This document shows, piece by piece, positions 46,680 to 55,306 of a DNA stretch of 64,000 bases. This DNA is from Solidesulfovibrio alcoholivorans DSM 5433 (GTDB lineage: Bacteria; Desulfobacterota; Desulfovibrionia; Desulfovibrionales; Desulfovibrionaceae), in contig NZ_JNJA01000002.1 of NCBI RefSeq assembly GCF_000702665.1, forward strand, positions 434,001 through 498,000, in the 5' to 3' direction. The notes beneath the pieces are model-generated. The model was given only the letters and a program-made list of their open reading frames with translations, searched no databases and had not been told where the DNA came from. The position numbers and the translations under genes were made by a program. Within the stretch, counting starts at the first letter, position 1; each line of letters starts with the position of its first letter.

Positions 46680-46774
46680 GAGATTCGCCAGGCGTATGAG
46701 GAAGAGTTCCCGAAGCAAAGCTTCGGAACCGGCTGTGTAAGCAGCTCCCGCGCCGACGGCGAATCTCTTTTTTT
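46680..46774 (+). terminator. Three-way-junction RNA element with terminal T-tract
   Basis: Outer stem GAGATTCGCC / GGCGAATCTC (46680-46689, 46758-46767), reinforced by GGCG/CGCC, then seven T. Inside are a GTTC(C)CGAAGC / GCTTCGGAAC hairpin and a GCTG/CAGC hairpin. This is more elaborate than an ordinary terminator for the CBS-kinase gene and could be the end of a small RNA. The upstream part of the gap, 46537-46679, holds another small hairpin (AAGGGGA/TCCCCTT) and no gene. Confidence 0.5.
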
Positions 46775-46796
46775 GTGCTGAGGAAGGGCGGACAGG

Positions 46797-48497
46797 TCAG
46801 GAGGACGGGGCTTCGCCGCGGACGCCGCGCCTGACCAGGGCGTCAAGGTCCTCGCCGGGCACGGGGCGCGAGAAATAAAACCCCTGCGCGCTTTCGCAAT
46901 GCAGGTCGGTGAGCGCCGTACGGTGCTCGTCGAGTTCCACGCCCTCGGCCACCACTTCCAGGCCGAGCTTGTGGGCCATGGCGATGATCGCCCGCACGAT
47001 CTCCATGTTCTGTTCGGCCTCGTTCATGTTGCCCACGAACGAGCGGTCCACCTTGAGGCTGTCGAAGGGGAAGCGCTGGATGTAGGACAGCGACGAATAG
47101 CCCGTGCCGAAGTCGTCGATGACCACCTTGACCGACAGGGCCTTGAGTCGCTTGATCGTGGCCACGGCCTCGTCGGCGTTGTCCATGAGCACGGATTCCG
47201 TGAGCTCCAGGCGCACGAGCGACGGATCGATGCCGGTCTCGGCCAGGATGCCCGCCACTTCCTCCACGAAATCGGGGCGCTTGAACTGGCGGCCGGAAAT
47301 ATTGACGGAAAGCGTCAGTTTTGCGGCGTCCGGGTTGGCCTGCCCGAGCGACACCATGCGCCGGCAGGACTCCCGCAGCACCAGGGCGCCCAGGTCGTTG
47401 ATGAGCCCCGTCTCTTCGGCGATGGGAATGAATTCGCTCGGCACGATGTTGCCCTGGTGGGGATGCTTCCAGCGGGCCAGGGCCTCGACCCCGGTGATCG
47501 CCCCGCTCGAAAGGGATACGATGGGCTGGTAGTGCACCGTGATCTCGCCCGATTCCAGGGCGTGGCGCAAGGCCAGCTCCATCTCCATGCGGCGCTGGGT
47601 GACCACGCGCATGCCGGCGTCGAAAACCGTGTAATGGTCGCCGCCGTGCTCCTTGGAGCTGTACATCGCGTTGTCCGCGTCGCGCAGCACCTGGTCGGGA
47701 TGTTCGTAGGCCGCCGAACCGAGCACCACGCCGATGCTGCACGTGACGAAAATTTCCTGCTTCTTCAGGCGAAACGGCGCGGCGAGTTGGCGCAGCACGT
47801 TGTCGGCCATGGCGCTTGCGTCCGTGAGGCCGTCCACGTCCTCCACAAGGATGGCGAATTCGTCGCCGCCGAAACGGGCCAGCGTGTCCACGTCGCGCAG
47901 CAATTTTTGCAGCCGGTTGGCGATGACCATGAGCAGCCGGTCGCCGGTGACGTGGCCGAAGGTCTTGTTGACCAGCTTGAAACGGTCCATGTCCAGGTAC
48001 AGTACGGCATAGAGCGCCTGGGGATTGCGCTTGAGCCGTTTTATGGACTGCTCCAGGCGGTTTAAAAAAAGCGCCCGGTTGAAAAGGCCCGTGAGGGTAT
48101 CGTGGAAGGCGTCGTGGAGGATGTGTTCTTCGAGCTGCTTTTGCCGGCTGATGTCCGCCAGCACGACCAGCGCGCCTCGCGTCGGCCCGGCAAGGGGCGT
48201 GGCGCACAGGGCGCGCCAGATGGGGTGCTGCGGTTTGCCGCAGGGCAGGTCCATCTCGTAGCGCTGGGCCGTGCCCGAAAGCACCGAGACCAGACCCTCG
48301 CGCACGCCGGCCGCAGCGGCCGGGGAGAGGAGCTTTTCGCAATAGGCTGCGAAAAGACGCCCGATGACCTCGCCTGCTTCGATTTCGCCCAAGAGCGCCC
48401 GGCAGGACGCGTTGGCGGCCACGATGACGCCCGCCGCGTCCAGTACGGCGGCATGGGTGGCAAGGGATTCGAGCAGGTCCGCGGATTCTGGCAGCAT
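46797..48497 (-). CDS. GGDEF-EAL cyclic-di-GMP turnover protein with PAS domain
   Basis: 566 residues from ATG 48497 (AGGGG upstream; a TTG at 48584 is less likely). A PAS domain (about 5-110) is followed by GGDEF with an intact RFGGDEF site and an RxxD inhibitory site (RDVD) five residues before it, then EAL with EALARW, DDFGTGYSS and EGVE. Both catalytic cores look active, so synthesis or breakdown would depend on the signal. It lacks membrane segments. The gene converges on the signalling block and stands alone. Confidence 0.95.
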   Translation of the reverse strand: MLPESADLLESLATHAAVLDAAGVIVAANASCRALLGEIEAGEVIGRLFAAYCEKLLSPAAAAGVREGLVSVLSGTAQRYEMDLPCGKPQHPIWRALCATPLAGPTRGALVVLADISRQKQLEEHILHDAFHDTLTGLFNRALFLNRLEQSIKRLKRNPQALYAVLYLDMDRFKLVNKTFGHVTGDRLLMVIANRLQKLLRDVDTLARFGGDEFAILVEDVDGLTDASAMADNVLRQLAAPFRLKKQEIFVTCSIGVVLGSAAYEHPDQVLRDADNAMYSSKEHGGDHYTVFDAGMRVVTQRRMEMELALRHALESGEITVHYQPIVSLSSGAITGVEALARWKHPHQGNIVPSEFIPIAEETGLINDLGALVLRESCRRMVSLGQANPDAAKLTLSVNISGRQFKRPDFVEEVAGILAETGIDPSLVRLELTESVLMDNADEAVATIKRLKALSVKVVIDDFGTGYSSLSYIQRFPFDSLKVDRSFVGNMNEAEQNMEIVRAIIAMAHKLGLEVVAEGVELDEHRTALTDLHCESAQGFYFSRPVPGEDLDALVRRGVRGEAPSS

Positions 48498-48678
48498 GGC
48501 CCCTGGTCGCTGGTTTCGTGCCGCGATGGCGTCCTTGACCACAAATACTTCAACAAGTGTATGGTTTTTGACCGCAATCGTCAAAGGCCAATTCGACGGA
48601 CGGGAGCGGCGGCAAGGGATTGGAAAAAATAATTAGAGTATCTAATAGATTGGCTGGAAGCACCGCACCCCCCCGTTC

Positions 48679-48707
48679 TTGACTTTTCGTTTGCGCCCCG
48701 TCATAGA
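48679..48707 (+). promoter_or_regulatory. Possible promoter of the ferredoxin gene
   Basis: TTGACT, 17 bp, CATAGA, leaving a leader of about 240 bases. The leader holds GCTTGC/GCAAGC and CCAGGG/CCCTGG stems. No other good match was seen in 48585-48954. Confidence 0.35.
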
Positions 48708-48861
48708 CGAACTTCCCGGGCAACGTGCCTTGCCCGGGCATTGCCGCGGCGGCAGTCTGCCGCGCGGACGCGGCCACACGACGCGGCAGTGAGGACGGGC
48801 ATCTTCCAGGGTGAACGCTCTCCCTGGAGCGGCTGAGGGTTAAGTGGAAACATCCTGGTAA

Positions 48862-49137
<276 letters not shown>

Positions 49138-49161
49138 ACCTGATCGTCCCTTCGGGGACAC

Positions 49162-49193
49162 CCCGCGCCGGGAAACCGGCGCGGGTTTTTTTA
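49162..49193 (+). terminator. Terminator after the ferredoxin gene
   Basis: CCCGCGCCGG-GAAA-CCGGCGCGGG followed by a run of seven T. Perfect Rho-independent form with a GNRA loop. Confidence 0.97.
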
Positions 49194-49342
49194 TTTCTTC
49201 GCCCGGACCGTCTAAGCCCATGGCGCGATCGGCCGATAAGAAGCGTGAAGGCCTCCCCGAATGGAGGGAGGAGAAGAACAAAAGGAACGCTTCTTGCTTA
49301 TGAATAAGCGTCAAGGGGCTCCCCCCCGTCCGAGGTGGCATT

Positions 49343-49492
49343 ATGAAGCGTCTGCGCAACTACCTGCAACACCGGCTCAATCCCGTGCACATGTACTGCC
49401 GGTTGCTGGATTTCGGCCTGGCCAGCGGCAGCGCCCGCCGTGTCTGCTCCGTGTACGAACGGTTCATCTACAAGGGCCTGCTGTTTCATTAG
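49343..49492 (+). CDS. Small basic protein (49 residues), function unknown
   Basis: Starts MKRLRNYLQHRLNPVHMYC and ends YERFIYKGLLFH. It is basic and amphipathic with two Cys, and has no signal peptide. GAGGT lies 7-8 bp before the ATG. It occupies the gap after the ferredoxin terminator and codes in the local codon style. No family is recognised. The remainder, 49493-49702, shows no gene. Confidence 0.6.
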   Translation: MKRLRNYLQHRLNPVHMYCRLLDFGLASGSARRVCSVYERFIYKGLLFH

Positions 49493-49702
49493 GAACCGGT
49501 TTTCCTTGTAAAGCCCGCCAGTGCGCCGCGGCGCGCCGCACCGCGTCGCGGTCCCGCTGACCCGCCCCCCGCGACTCCCTCGTGTGCAATTTTTTCCCAC
49601 AGCTGTCTCCTTTTAGGCCATTTTCGTAACCGGCCCCTCCCGCCTTGAGCGCAGGCGCAATTGCGCGTACACATCCCTGCCACGCAGACAAAGGAGGCGG
49701 CG

Positions 49703-50740
49703 ATGCCGTTGCGCGCGCTGTGCCTGGACATCGGTTCCGGCACCCAGGACGTCTACTACCACCAGCCCGGTCTGGAACCAGAGAACTGCCCCAAATTCGT
49801 GCTCCCCGCCCCGGCCCGGCAGGTTGGCGCGCGACTCGCCGCCCTGACCGCCGCCGGCAAGCCCGTCTACCTCTGCGGGCGCAACATGGGCGGCGGCTTC
49901 TTCAAGGCCTTCCGCGCCCACGTCAAGGCCGGCCTGCCCCTGGCCGCACACCCCGACGCCGTCTGGGCCCTCACCGACGATCCCAAACGCCTGCGCGACA
50001 CCATGGGCGTCGCCGTTACCGAACACCGGCCCGCCGGCTACGTGCCCCTGCACCTGGCCGACTACGACCCGGGCTTCTGGAACGCCTTCCTCGCCGCCGC
50101 AGGCCTGCCCGAACCCGAACTCGTCGTCGCCTGCGCCCAGGACCACGGCCTGCATCCAGGTAAAAGCAGCCGCGAAGGCCGCTTCAAACTCTGGGAACGC
50201 TTCCTGAGCGAAGCCGACGGCCGTCCCGATGCCCTGGTCTACGATACACCGCCCGTGGAACTCACGCGCCTGGCCACCCTCCAGCAATCCATCGGCGGCG
50301 GTCCCGTGGCCGATTCCGCCGCGGCCGCCATTCTTGGGCTGCTCACCGACCCCGCCGTCAAAGCCAAAAACAACGAGACCGGCGTCATGCTCGTCAACGT
50401 CGGCAACAGCCATACCGTCGCCGCCCTCGTCTACCGCCAACGCATCCACGGCATCTATGAACACCACACCGGCATGCTCCCCCCCGACGAAGTCTGGAAC
50501 GACCTCGAACGCTTCCGCCGCGGCCACCTCGCCAACGCCGAAGTCTTCGACAAAGGCGGCCACGGCTGCCTCACCCTCACACTGCCCGTAGCCGCCGGCA
50601 TCTTCCCCTATACCTCCGTCATCGGACCCAAACGCGCCACGCTCGCCGGCTTCGACGTCGATTTCCCCAGCCCCGGCGGCGATATGATGCTCACCGCCTG
50701 CTTCGGCCTCGTCCATTGGCTGCAAGCGCACAAGGAATAG
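49703..50740 (+). CDS. DUF1786 family protein
   Basis: 345 residues from ATG 49703, 5-6 bp after AAGGAGG. The N-terminal LCLDIGSGTQDV and the later VGNSHTVAALVY resemble actin/hexokinase-type phosphate loops, as in DUF1786 proteins of anaerobes. Conserved Cys in VVACAQDHG and the GGHGCL turn could matter for activity. It is sometimes listed beside pyruvate-formate-lyase activators, but no radical SAM cysteine motif is present here. Function unknown. A composite repeat follows its stop. Confidence 0.8.
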   Translation: MPLRALCLDIGSGTQDVYYHQPGLEPENCPKFVLPAPARQVGARLAALTAAGKPVYLCGRNMGGGFFKAFRAHVKAGLPLAAHPDAVWALTDDPKRLRDTMGVAVTEHRPAGYVPLHLADYDPGFWNAFLAAAGLPEPELVVACAQDHGLHPGKSSREGRFKLWERFLSEADGRPDALVYDTPPVELTRLATLQQSIGGGPVADSAAAAILGLLTDPAVKAKNNETGVMLVNVGNSHTVAALVYRQRIHGIYEHHTGMLPPDEVWNDLERFRRGHLANAEVFDKGGHGCLTLTLPVAAGIFPYTSVIGPKRATLAGFDVDFPSPGGDMMLTACFGLVHWLQAHKE

Positions 50741-50899
50741 GGATAGGGCGTAGGGTTTTAGAACGGAGCGGGGAAGAGGAGACAAGAGGGAAGATGCCTC
50801 CGGCGGCCAGGAGGGGGTGACCCCCTCCTGGACCTCCTCGATGGAGATGTGGGAAGATGGCAAGCGGGTGGTGAGGTGGTCGTTCGCGGGAATGCGTCG

Positions 50900-50968
50900 G
50901 CGAGGCCGGAATTTTCCCGGCGATGCCGTCGCTGCGCTCCAGGCTCGCCGGGAAAATTCCGGCCTCGC
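50900..50968. repeat. Perfect 24-bp inverted repeat (hairpin 1 of composite element)
   Basis: Arms 50900-50923 and 50945-50968 are perfectly complementary around a 21-base loop. The arm sequence differs from the other hairpins. No T-tract follows. Confidence 0.9.
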
Positions 50969-51073
50969 AGGCCCGTCGCCCCTGCGGGGCGTGTTTAAAG
51001 GAATTTTACCTTGAAAGCCTCTTAAAGACCTTCAGGGAATTTCTTAAAATGCGGCGCTTCGCCGCTGGCGCCC

Positions 51074-51145
51074 GTGGTCTCGGAAATGGGGCTGCCGTGC
51101 TGGCCGGCTTTGCGGCCTGCGGGGCAGCCCCATTTCCGAGACCAC
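51074..51145. repeat. Perfect 23-bp inverted repeat (hairpin 2, apparent insertion)
   Basis: Arms 51074-51096 and 51123-51145, loop with GGCTTTGC core. The hairpin occupies 51072-51141 relative to a backbone that is uninterrupted at 13301/13302 in the other element. Confidence 0.9.
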
Positions 51146-51290
51146 AGACCCCGACGCACCGCCCGCCGACCGTCCTTCCACCCGCTCCCAACCTCCCAGC
51201 CCAGGGGGTCCGGGGGGGATGATCCCCCCCGGCCGCCGGAGGCATCTTCGCCTTCGCATTTGCCTTTGCTTTTATCCCTCCCTCTCTCTC

Positions 51291-52151
51291 CTAACCATCC
51301 ACCTCCGCGAACGCTTCGCGCAGGGCCGTCAGTCCGTTGAGCGCGGCCGGGAAGCCGGCGTAGACGGCCATCTGGATGACGACTTCGGCGAGTTGTTCGC
51401 GCGTCATGCCGACGGCGAGGGCGGCTTTGGCGTGGACTTTGAGTTGCGGGGCCATGGTGCCGCGTGCGGTTGCGGCGGCGACCATGGCGATTTCCTTTTG
51501 GGCCGGGGTGAGGAAGGTGCGCGAGATGACGTCGCCGTAGGAGAAGTCGAGGATGAAGGCGGCCATGTCGGGGGCGATGTCGGCCAGGGAGTCGAGGACG
51601 TGTTGCCCGGCGTTCTGGCTGGTCGCGGCCAGGGCGGCCAGGCCGCGCGCGCGGCGGTCTATGGCGTCCGGGGCATGGGCCGGGGCATGGGAGACGGCGA
51701 CGCCTTTTTCGGCGAACGCGTCCCGGGCCACGGCAAGCGCGTTGAGGCCGGCGGGGAAGCCGGCAAAGACGGTGGTCACGTAGATGACGTCGACGATCTG
51801 GTCCGGGCTGAGGCCTGCGGCAAGGCCGGCTTCGATGTGGAAGCGCAGTTGCGGCGCGGCGTTGCCGAGCGCGGTCAGGGCGGCGATGGTGGCGATCTGG
51901 CGCGAGGCCGGGTCGAGGCCCGGGCGGGTGAAGACGTCGCCGTATCCGAATTCGACGACGAAGCGCCCCATGTCCGGCGCGATGTCGGCCAGTCCGTCCT
52001 GGACGGCCTGGGCTTTTCCCGGGGCCAGCGCGGTGAGGGCCTTCCAGCCGCGTGCGTAGCGTTCGTTCATGGCTTGTTCTCCGAAAGTGGCGGTTGCGGT
52101 CAGGGCCAGGGCCAGGAGGGCCAGGCAGCCGGTGTGCGCGATACGGGTCAT
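51291..52151 (-). CDS. Exported tandem carboxymuconolactone-decarboxylase-fold protein
   Basis: 286 residues. A signal peptide (about 1-24, LALLALALTATATFG) is followed by two CMD/AhpD-like domains (about 30-140 and 160-280), each with the ADIAPDM..F...F.YGDV start and a FAGFPAGLNAL or YAGFPAALNGL end. Neither copy has the CxxC of AhpD peroxidases, so a decarboxylase or structural role is more likely. It is divergent from a LysR regulator 97 bp away, which probably controls it. Confidence 0.82.
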   Translation of the reverse strand: MTRIAHTGCLALLALALTATATFGEQAMNERYARGWKALTALAPGKAQAVQDGLADIAPDMGRFVVEFGYGDVFTRPGLDPASRQIATIAALTALGNAAPQLRFHIEAGLAAGLSPDQIVDVIYVTTVFAGFPAGLNALAVARDAFAEKGVAVSHAPAHAPDAIDRRARGLAALAATSQNAGQHVLDSLADIAPDMAAFILDFSYGDVISRTFLTPAQKEIAMVAAATARGTMAPQLKVHAKAALAVGMTREQLAEVVIQMAVYAGFPAALNGLTALREAFAEVDG

Positions 52152-52228
52152 GATCGCCTCCCCACGTGGTTTCAGGCAGCATAGGACCGGGCGATCAAGA
52201 GGTGAAATACGAATTTACATGCTTATTG

Positions 52229-52243
52229 ATATGTGAAAAATAT
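52229..52243. promoter_or_regulatory. Candidate LysR box in the CMD-LysR divergent gap
   Basis: ATAT-N7-ATAT forms a T-N11-A palindrome (T at 52230, A at 52242) in an AT-rich patch next to the LysR ATG, the usual spot for an autoregulatory and divergent-gene site. Confidence 0.45.
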
Positions 52244-52248
52244 TGATC

Positions 52249-53130
52249 ATGGAATTGCGTGATTGTGATTGTTTCGTGGCCGTGGCGGAGGAGCTCCATT
52301 TCAGCCGGGCGGCGGAACGCCTCGGCATGGCCCAGCCGCCGCTGAGCCAGCGCATCCGGGCGCTGGAGGAGGAGCTTGGGGCGCGGCTTTTTTCGCGCAC
52401 GAGCCGGTCGGTGGCGTTGACGCCGGCGGGCGAGGCGTTTTTGCGCGAGGCGCGGCTGGTGCTCGGGGCGGCGCGGCGCGCGGGGGAGACGGCGCGCCGG
52501 GTGGGGCAGGGCTTGGCAGGGCGGCTGACGGTGGGGTTCGTCAATCCGGCCATGGACGCGTTTCTTTCCGAGGCGTTGGCGAAATTCCGGCGGGATGCTC
52601 CGGAGGTGGCGCTGACGCTGCGCGAGATGGGCACGCGGGAGCAGGTGGCGGCCCTGGCGGCGGGGCGGCTGGATGTGGGGTTCGTGCGCCGGGCGGGGCA
52701 GGATTTCCCGGGCGTCGTACTGACGGTCGTCGCGCGCGAGCCGTACGTGCTGGCCGTGCCGGCCGGGCATGCGCTCGCGCGGGCGCGGCGCGTGGCGCTG
52801 GGGGAGCTTGACGGGCTGCCCATGGTGCTGCCGCCGCGCGAGCAGGCTCCGGCGTTGCTTGCGGCCATCGAGGCGGCGCTTGCGCGGGCCGGGGCGCGGG
52901 TTGCGCCGATGCAGGAGGCGGCTTCCAAGTTCACGATGGTGTCGCTGGTGGCCGCCGGGGTGGGGCTGGCGTTTCTGCCGGCTTCGGTGCGGGTGTGGCG
53001 GCGGGCGGGCGTGGTTTTTCGCGAGCTCGGGCCGGGGCTTCCGGAAGTGGAGCTTGCGGCGGCCGTGGCGGCGGGCCGGGAGCATGCGGCCGCGGCGAGG
53101 CTGGTGCGCCTTGCCGCCGGGGCTCAGTAG
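52249..53130 (+). CDS. LysR-type transcriptional regulator
   Basis: 293 residues. N-terminal winged HTH (ELRDCDCFVAVAEELHFSRAAERL, AQPPLSQRIRALEEELG, LFSRTSRSVALTPAG) and a type-2 periplasmic-binding-like effector domain. It likely senses a small aromatic or acidic metabolite and controls the divergent CMD gene. ATG 52249 is used; TTG 52243 would add only two residues. Its stop overlaps the convergent YitT gene by 7 bp. Confidence 0.95.
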   Translation: MELRDCDCFVAVAEELHFSRAAERLGMAQPPLSQRIRALEEELGARLFSRTSRSVALTPAGEAFLREARLVLGAARRAGETARRVGQGLAGRLTVGFVNPAMDAFLSEALAKFRRDAPEVALTLREMGTREQVAALAAGRLDVGFVRRAGQDFPGVVLTVVAREPYVLAVPAGHALARARRVALGELDGLPMVLPPREQAPALLAAIEAALARAGARVAPMQEAASKFTMVSLVAAGVGLAFLPASVRVWRRAGVVFRELGPGLPEVELAAAVAAGREHAAAARLVRLAAGAQ

Positions 53131-53975
53131 ACCTTGCGCCGGGAGAAGCCTTCGCCGAGCACGTTGAAGGTGTTTTCCACCACGAAAAAGGCGTTGGGAT
53201 CATGGCTGAAAACCAGTTCTTCCAGGCGCTTGATCTGCACGGTGTTGGTGATGGTGAGGATCACGCGTTTTGATTTTCCGGTGTAGGCGCCTGCGCCGTG
53301 CAGAAAGGTCGCGCCGCGTTTCAGATTGTAAATGATATCGCGGGCGATGGCGTCGGCTTTGTCGGAAATGATGAAAACCATTTTGCGCTGGTTGAAAAGC
53401 GACAGAAAATAGTCCATCACCTGGGAGTTGGTATAGGATAAAATGATCGAATACAGCACGAGGGTCGGGTCGTAGAAGGCCAGGCCTGCGGCGAAGACGG
53501 CCAGGTTGAAGAAAAAGTTGAACTGGCCGATGCGCATGTTGTATTTCTGGTTGAGCCAGATGGCCAGGATGTCCGTGCCGCCGGCCGAGCCCAGGGAGCG
53601 CAGCATGATTCCCGAACCCGCGCCCATGAGCGCGCCGCCGAAGATGGCGGCCAGGAGCGGGTCCTCGATAAGCGTGCGCTGGGGCAGAAGCTGCATGAGG
53701 GCGCTGACGCTCCCCATGCCGAACAGGGTGTAGAGGATGAACCGGCGCGACAGGCTGACCCAGCCGAGGATCATCAGCGGCACGTTGCACAGGAAATAGA
53801 GCAGGCCCGGGCCGCCGACGCCCGTCAGGTAATAAAGCAGCAGGGCCACGCCCGAGAGGCCGCCGGCCATGAGCCCCTTGCCGACGATGATGGCGTTGAC
53901 GCTGAAGCTGAAGAGAAGCGCGCCAAAGGCCAGCAGGCCAAGGTTGGCGGCGATGGAACGGGCGCTATTTCGCAT
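53124..53975 (-). CDS. YitT family membrane protein (DUF161/DUF2179)
   Basis: 283 residues from ATG 53975 (AGGAAA upstream). Five to six membrane helices (about 8-190) carry repeated glycine-rich turns (IIVGKGLMAGGLSGVALLL, GGALMGAGSGIMLRSLGSAGGTD). The C-terminal soluble DUF2179 domain (MVFIISDKADAIARDII, RVILTITNTVQIKRLEELV) follows. Transported substrate unknown. A longer frame to 54380 is non-homologous Pro/Arg-rich sequence. Confidence 0.88.
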   Translation of the reverse strand: MRNSARSIAANLGLLAFGALLFSFSVNAIIVGKGLMAGGLSGVALLLYYLTGVGGPGLLYFLCNVPLMILGWVSLSRRFILYTLFGMGSVSALMQLLPQRTLIEDPLLAAIFGGALMGAGSGIMLRSLGSAGGTDILAIWLNQKYNMRIGQFNFFFNLAVFAAGLAFYDPTLVLYSIILSYTNSQVMDYFLSLFNQRKMVFIISDKADAIARDIIYNLKRGATFLHGAGAYTGKSKRVILTITNTVQIKRLEELVFSHDPNAFFVVENTFNVLGEGFSRRKVY

Positions 53976-54198
53976 GATTTCCTGGTATCCGGATGACGCT
54001 GTCTGGGCAAGGGGGGATGTTGCCTGCGGGGCGCGGCGGGTGTAGCGCAGGGGACAGGGGCGCGCAAGGGAAATCGTTGCGAGGGAGGCCGTGCGCGCTG
54101 GGACCGGGCCGTTTCCGGCGCTTTCCCGCCCTTTCGGGGCGACGCGAGGGGACGGCGTCCTGCGGTCGAATGGCGCGATGCGCGCCGGGAGGTGGAGC

Positions 54199-54882
54199 GT
54201 GGACGACCTCTGGGGCCATCTGGAAACCGCCTTGTGGGTGTTTCTGGGCAAGGCCGCCGATTTCTGCCTGGGGGTGCTCGCGGCGACCGGACGCAAGGCC
54301 GTGGAACTGCTGGCCCTGGCCGCCGGCTGGGTCGAGGCGCTGGCATCGAAGCTCGCCGCCTTGCCCCTGTGGCTCTCCATCCCTTGCGGGCTGCTGTGCG
54401 TCGCGGTCCTGGCCGCCTATTTCCTGCGCCAGCGGCTTTATGACCGGCTGCTGGTCTACCACGACGTCCGGCTGACGCGGCGGGGCTACGCCCGGAGGGA
54501 GTTCGCCGTGGCACGCGGCGCGGTGCACGAGACGGTCGCGGCCATGGTCCGGGAGGTGCCGCTGCCCGGGCGCATTTGGGAGGCGGCCGTGTACGAGGCC
54601 GTGCCCGAGCGTTATCTGGTGGTTTTCGGCCCGGCGGGCGGGGCGGCGCACGACGTGCGGCTCTACCGCCGCGACCTGCGGGCCGGGCTCTTCGCCATGG
54701 GCGAGGACCTCATCCGCCATTTCCGGGCGAACGCGCGCATGCAGCACCCGGACGGCGAACTGCGGGCGCTTTTCGCCGCGCTCGATGCCAGGGACGCTGA
54801 TTTCGCCGTGTGCCGGCCGGCGCTTCCCGGCGAGGCCGCAAAAAAAACGGCCCGGGGAGTGACCCGGGCCGTGTGCGCGTAA
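54199..54882 (+). CDS. Membrane-anchored protein of unknown function
   Basis: 227 residues from GTG 54199, chosen for GGGAGG 6 bp upstream; ATG 54178 is possible. An amphipathic N-terminal helix, one clear membrane helix (about 60-80, WLSIPCGLLCVAVLAAYFL) and a soluble C-terminal domain of mixed alpha/beta type (RGYARREFAVARGAVHETV, ERYLVVFGPAGG). The last 13 codons coincide with a terminator hairpin for the opposite strand. No family recognised. Confidence 0.65.
   Translation: MDDLWGHLETALWVFLGKAADFCLGVLAATGRKAVELLALAAGWVEALASKLAALPLWLSIPCGLLCVAVLAAYFLRQRLYDRLLVYHDVRLTRRGYARREFAVARGAVHETVAAMVREVPLPGRIWEAAVYEAVPERYLVVFGPAGGAAHDVRLYRRDLRAGLFAMGEDLIRHFRANARMQHPDGELRALFAALDARDADFAVCRPALPGEAAKKTARGVTRAVCA
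54840..54872 (-). terminator. Minus-strand terminator inside the 3' end of the opposing gene
   Basis: ACGGCCCGGG (54847-54856) pairs perfectly with CCCGGGCCGT (54863-54872); on the minus strand it is followed by eight T. It ends transcription of the envelope genes at 54900-55756 while forming codons of the plus-strand gene. Confidence 0.85.
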
Positions 54883-54899
54883 GGAGTTTTTCGCCCCGG

Positions 54900-55274
54900 T
54901 TACGGCGTGAGATGGCGCAGCCGTACCCAGCCCTCGTAGGGGGAATCCGGCACGCGCACCAGCGCGAAGGGGCCCTCGTAGGAGAGCACGCGCACGGGTG
55001 TGCCGCGCGAGAGCGTGGTCACGGGCGGACAGCCGTCGCCAGGACAGGTGCGCAACGTGACATAGGCCCGCGCCACCTGCTTGAAGCCCGGATCGTAGAC
55101 CGGCGGCGGCACGTAGACCGGCGGCGGCGCATACGCCGGTGGCGGCGGCATGGGCCGGCAGGCCCCGGCGCTCCAGAAATAGCCGGGCGGACAAACGGGC
55201 TGGGCCGCGGCGGCCCCGGCCAGGCCGAGGCACAGCGCCGGGAGCGTCAGCAGGGTAACGACAAGCCGTCTCAT
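54900..55274 (-). CDS. Exported SH3-like domain protein
   Basis: 124 residues. A signal peptide (about 1-24) is followed by a Pro/Tyr-rich tether (PPPPAYAPPPVYVPPPVY) and a bacterial SH3-like domain (YVTLRTCPGDGCPPVTTLSRGTPVRVL, ending PYEGWVRLRHL). Such domains bind cell-wall peptides. It is 32 bp after the Cys-rich exported gene and ends at the minus-strand terminator. Confidence 0.8.
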   Translation of the reverse strand: MRRLVVTLLTLPALCLGLAGAAAAQPVCPPGYFWSAGACRPMPPPPAYAPPPVYVPPPVYDPGFKQVARAYVTLRTCPGDGCPPVTTLSRGTPVRVLSYEGPFALVRVPDSPYEGWVRLRHLTP

Positions 55275-55306
55275 GGTGTTTTTCCCTTGTCGGAGGCGCG
55301 CTCGCG

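Larger units (their letters stand above)
50793..51246. repeat. Composite repeat element between DUF1786 and CMD genes (copies D and E inverted)
   Basis: Copy D (50793) has core arms CCAGGAGGGGGT / ACCCCCTCCTGG, with a paired A-T to G-C change that keeps the palindrome. Copy E, inverted, ends at 51246. The 454 bp between the outer ends contain two perfect hairpins (50900-50968, 51074-51145) and, on the minus strand, the same backbone as the dnaE-queD element. No protein-coding gene is credible inside. Confidence 0.85.

Noticed and set aside
46568-46846. Minus-strand frame of 92 codons after the CBS kinase
   Set aside because: Runs through the hairpins of the structured element and into the GGDEF-EAL gene end; no supported start.
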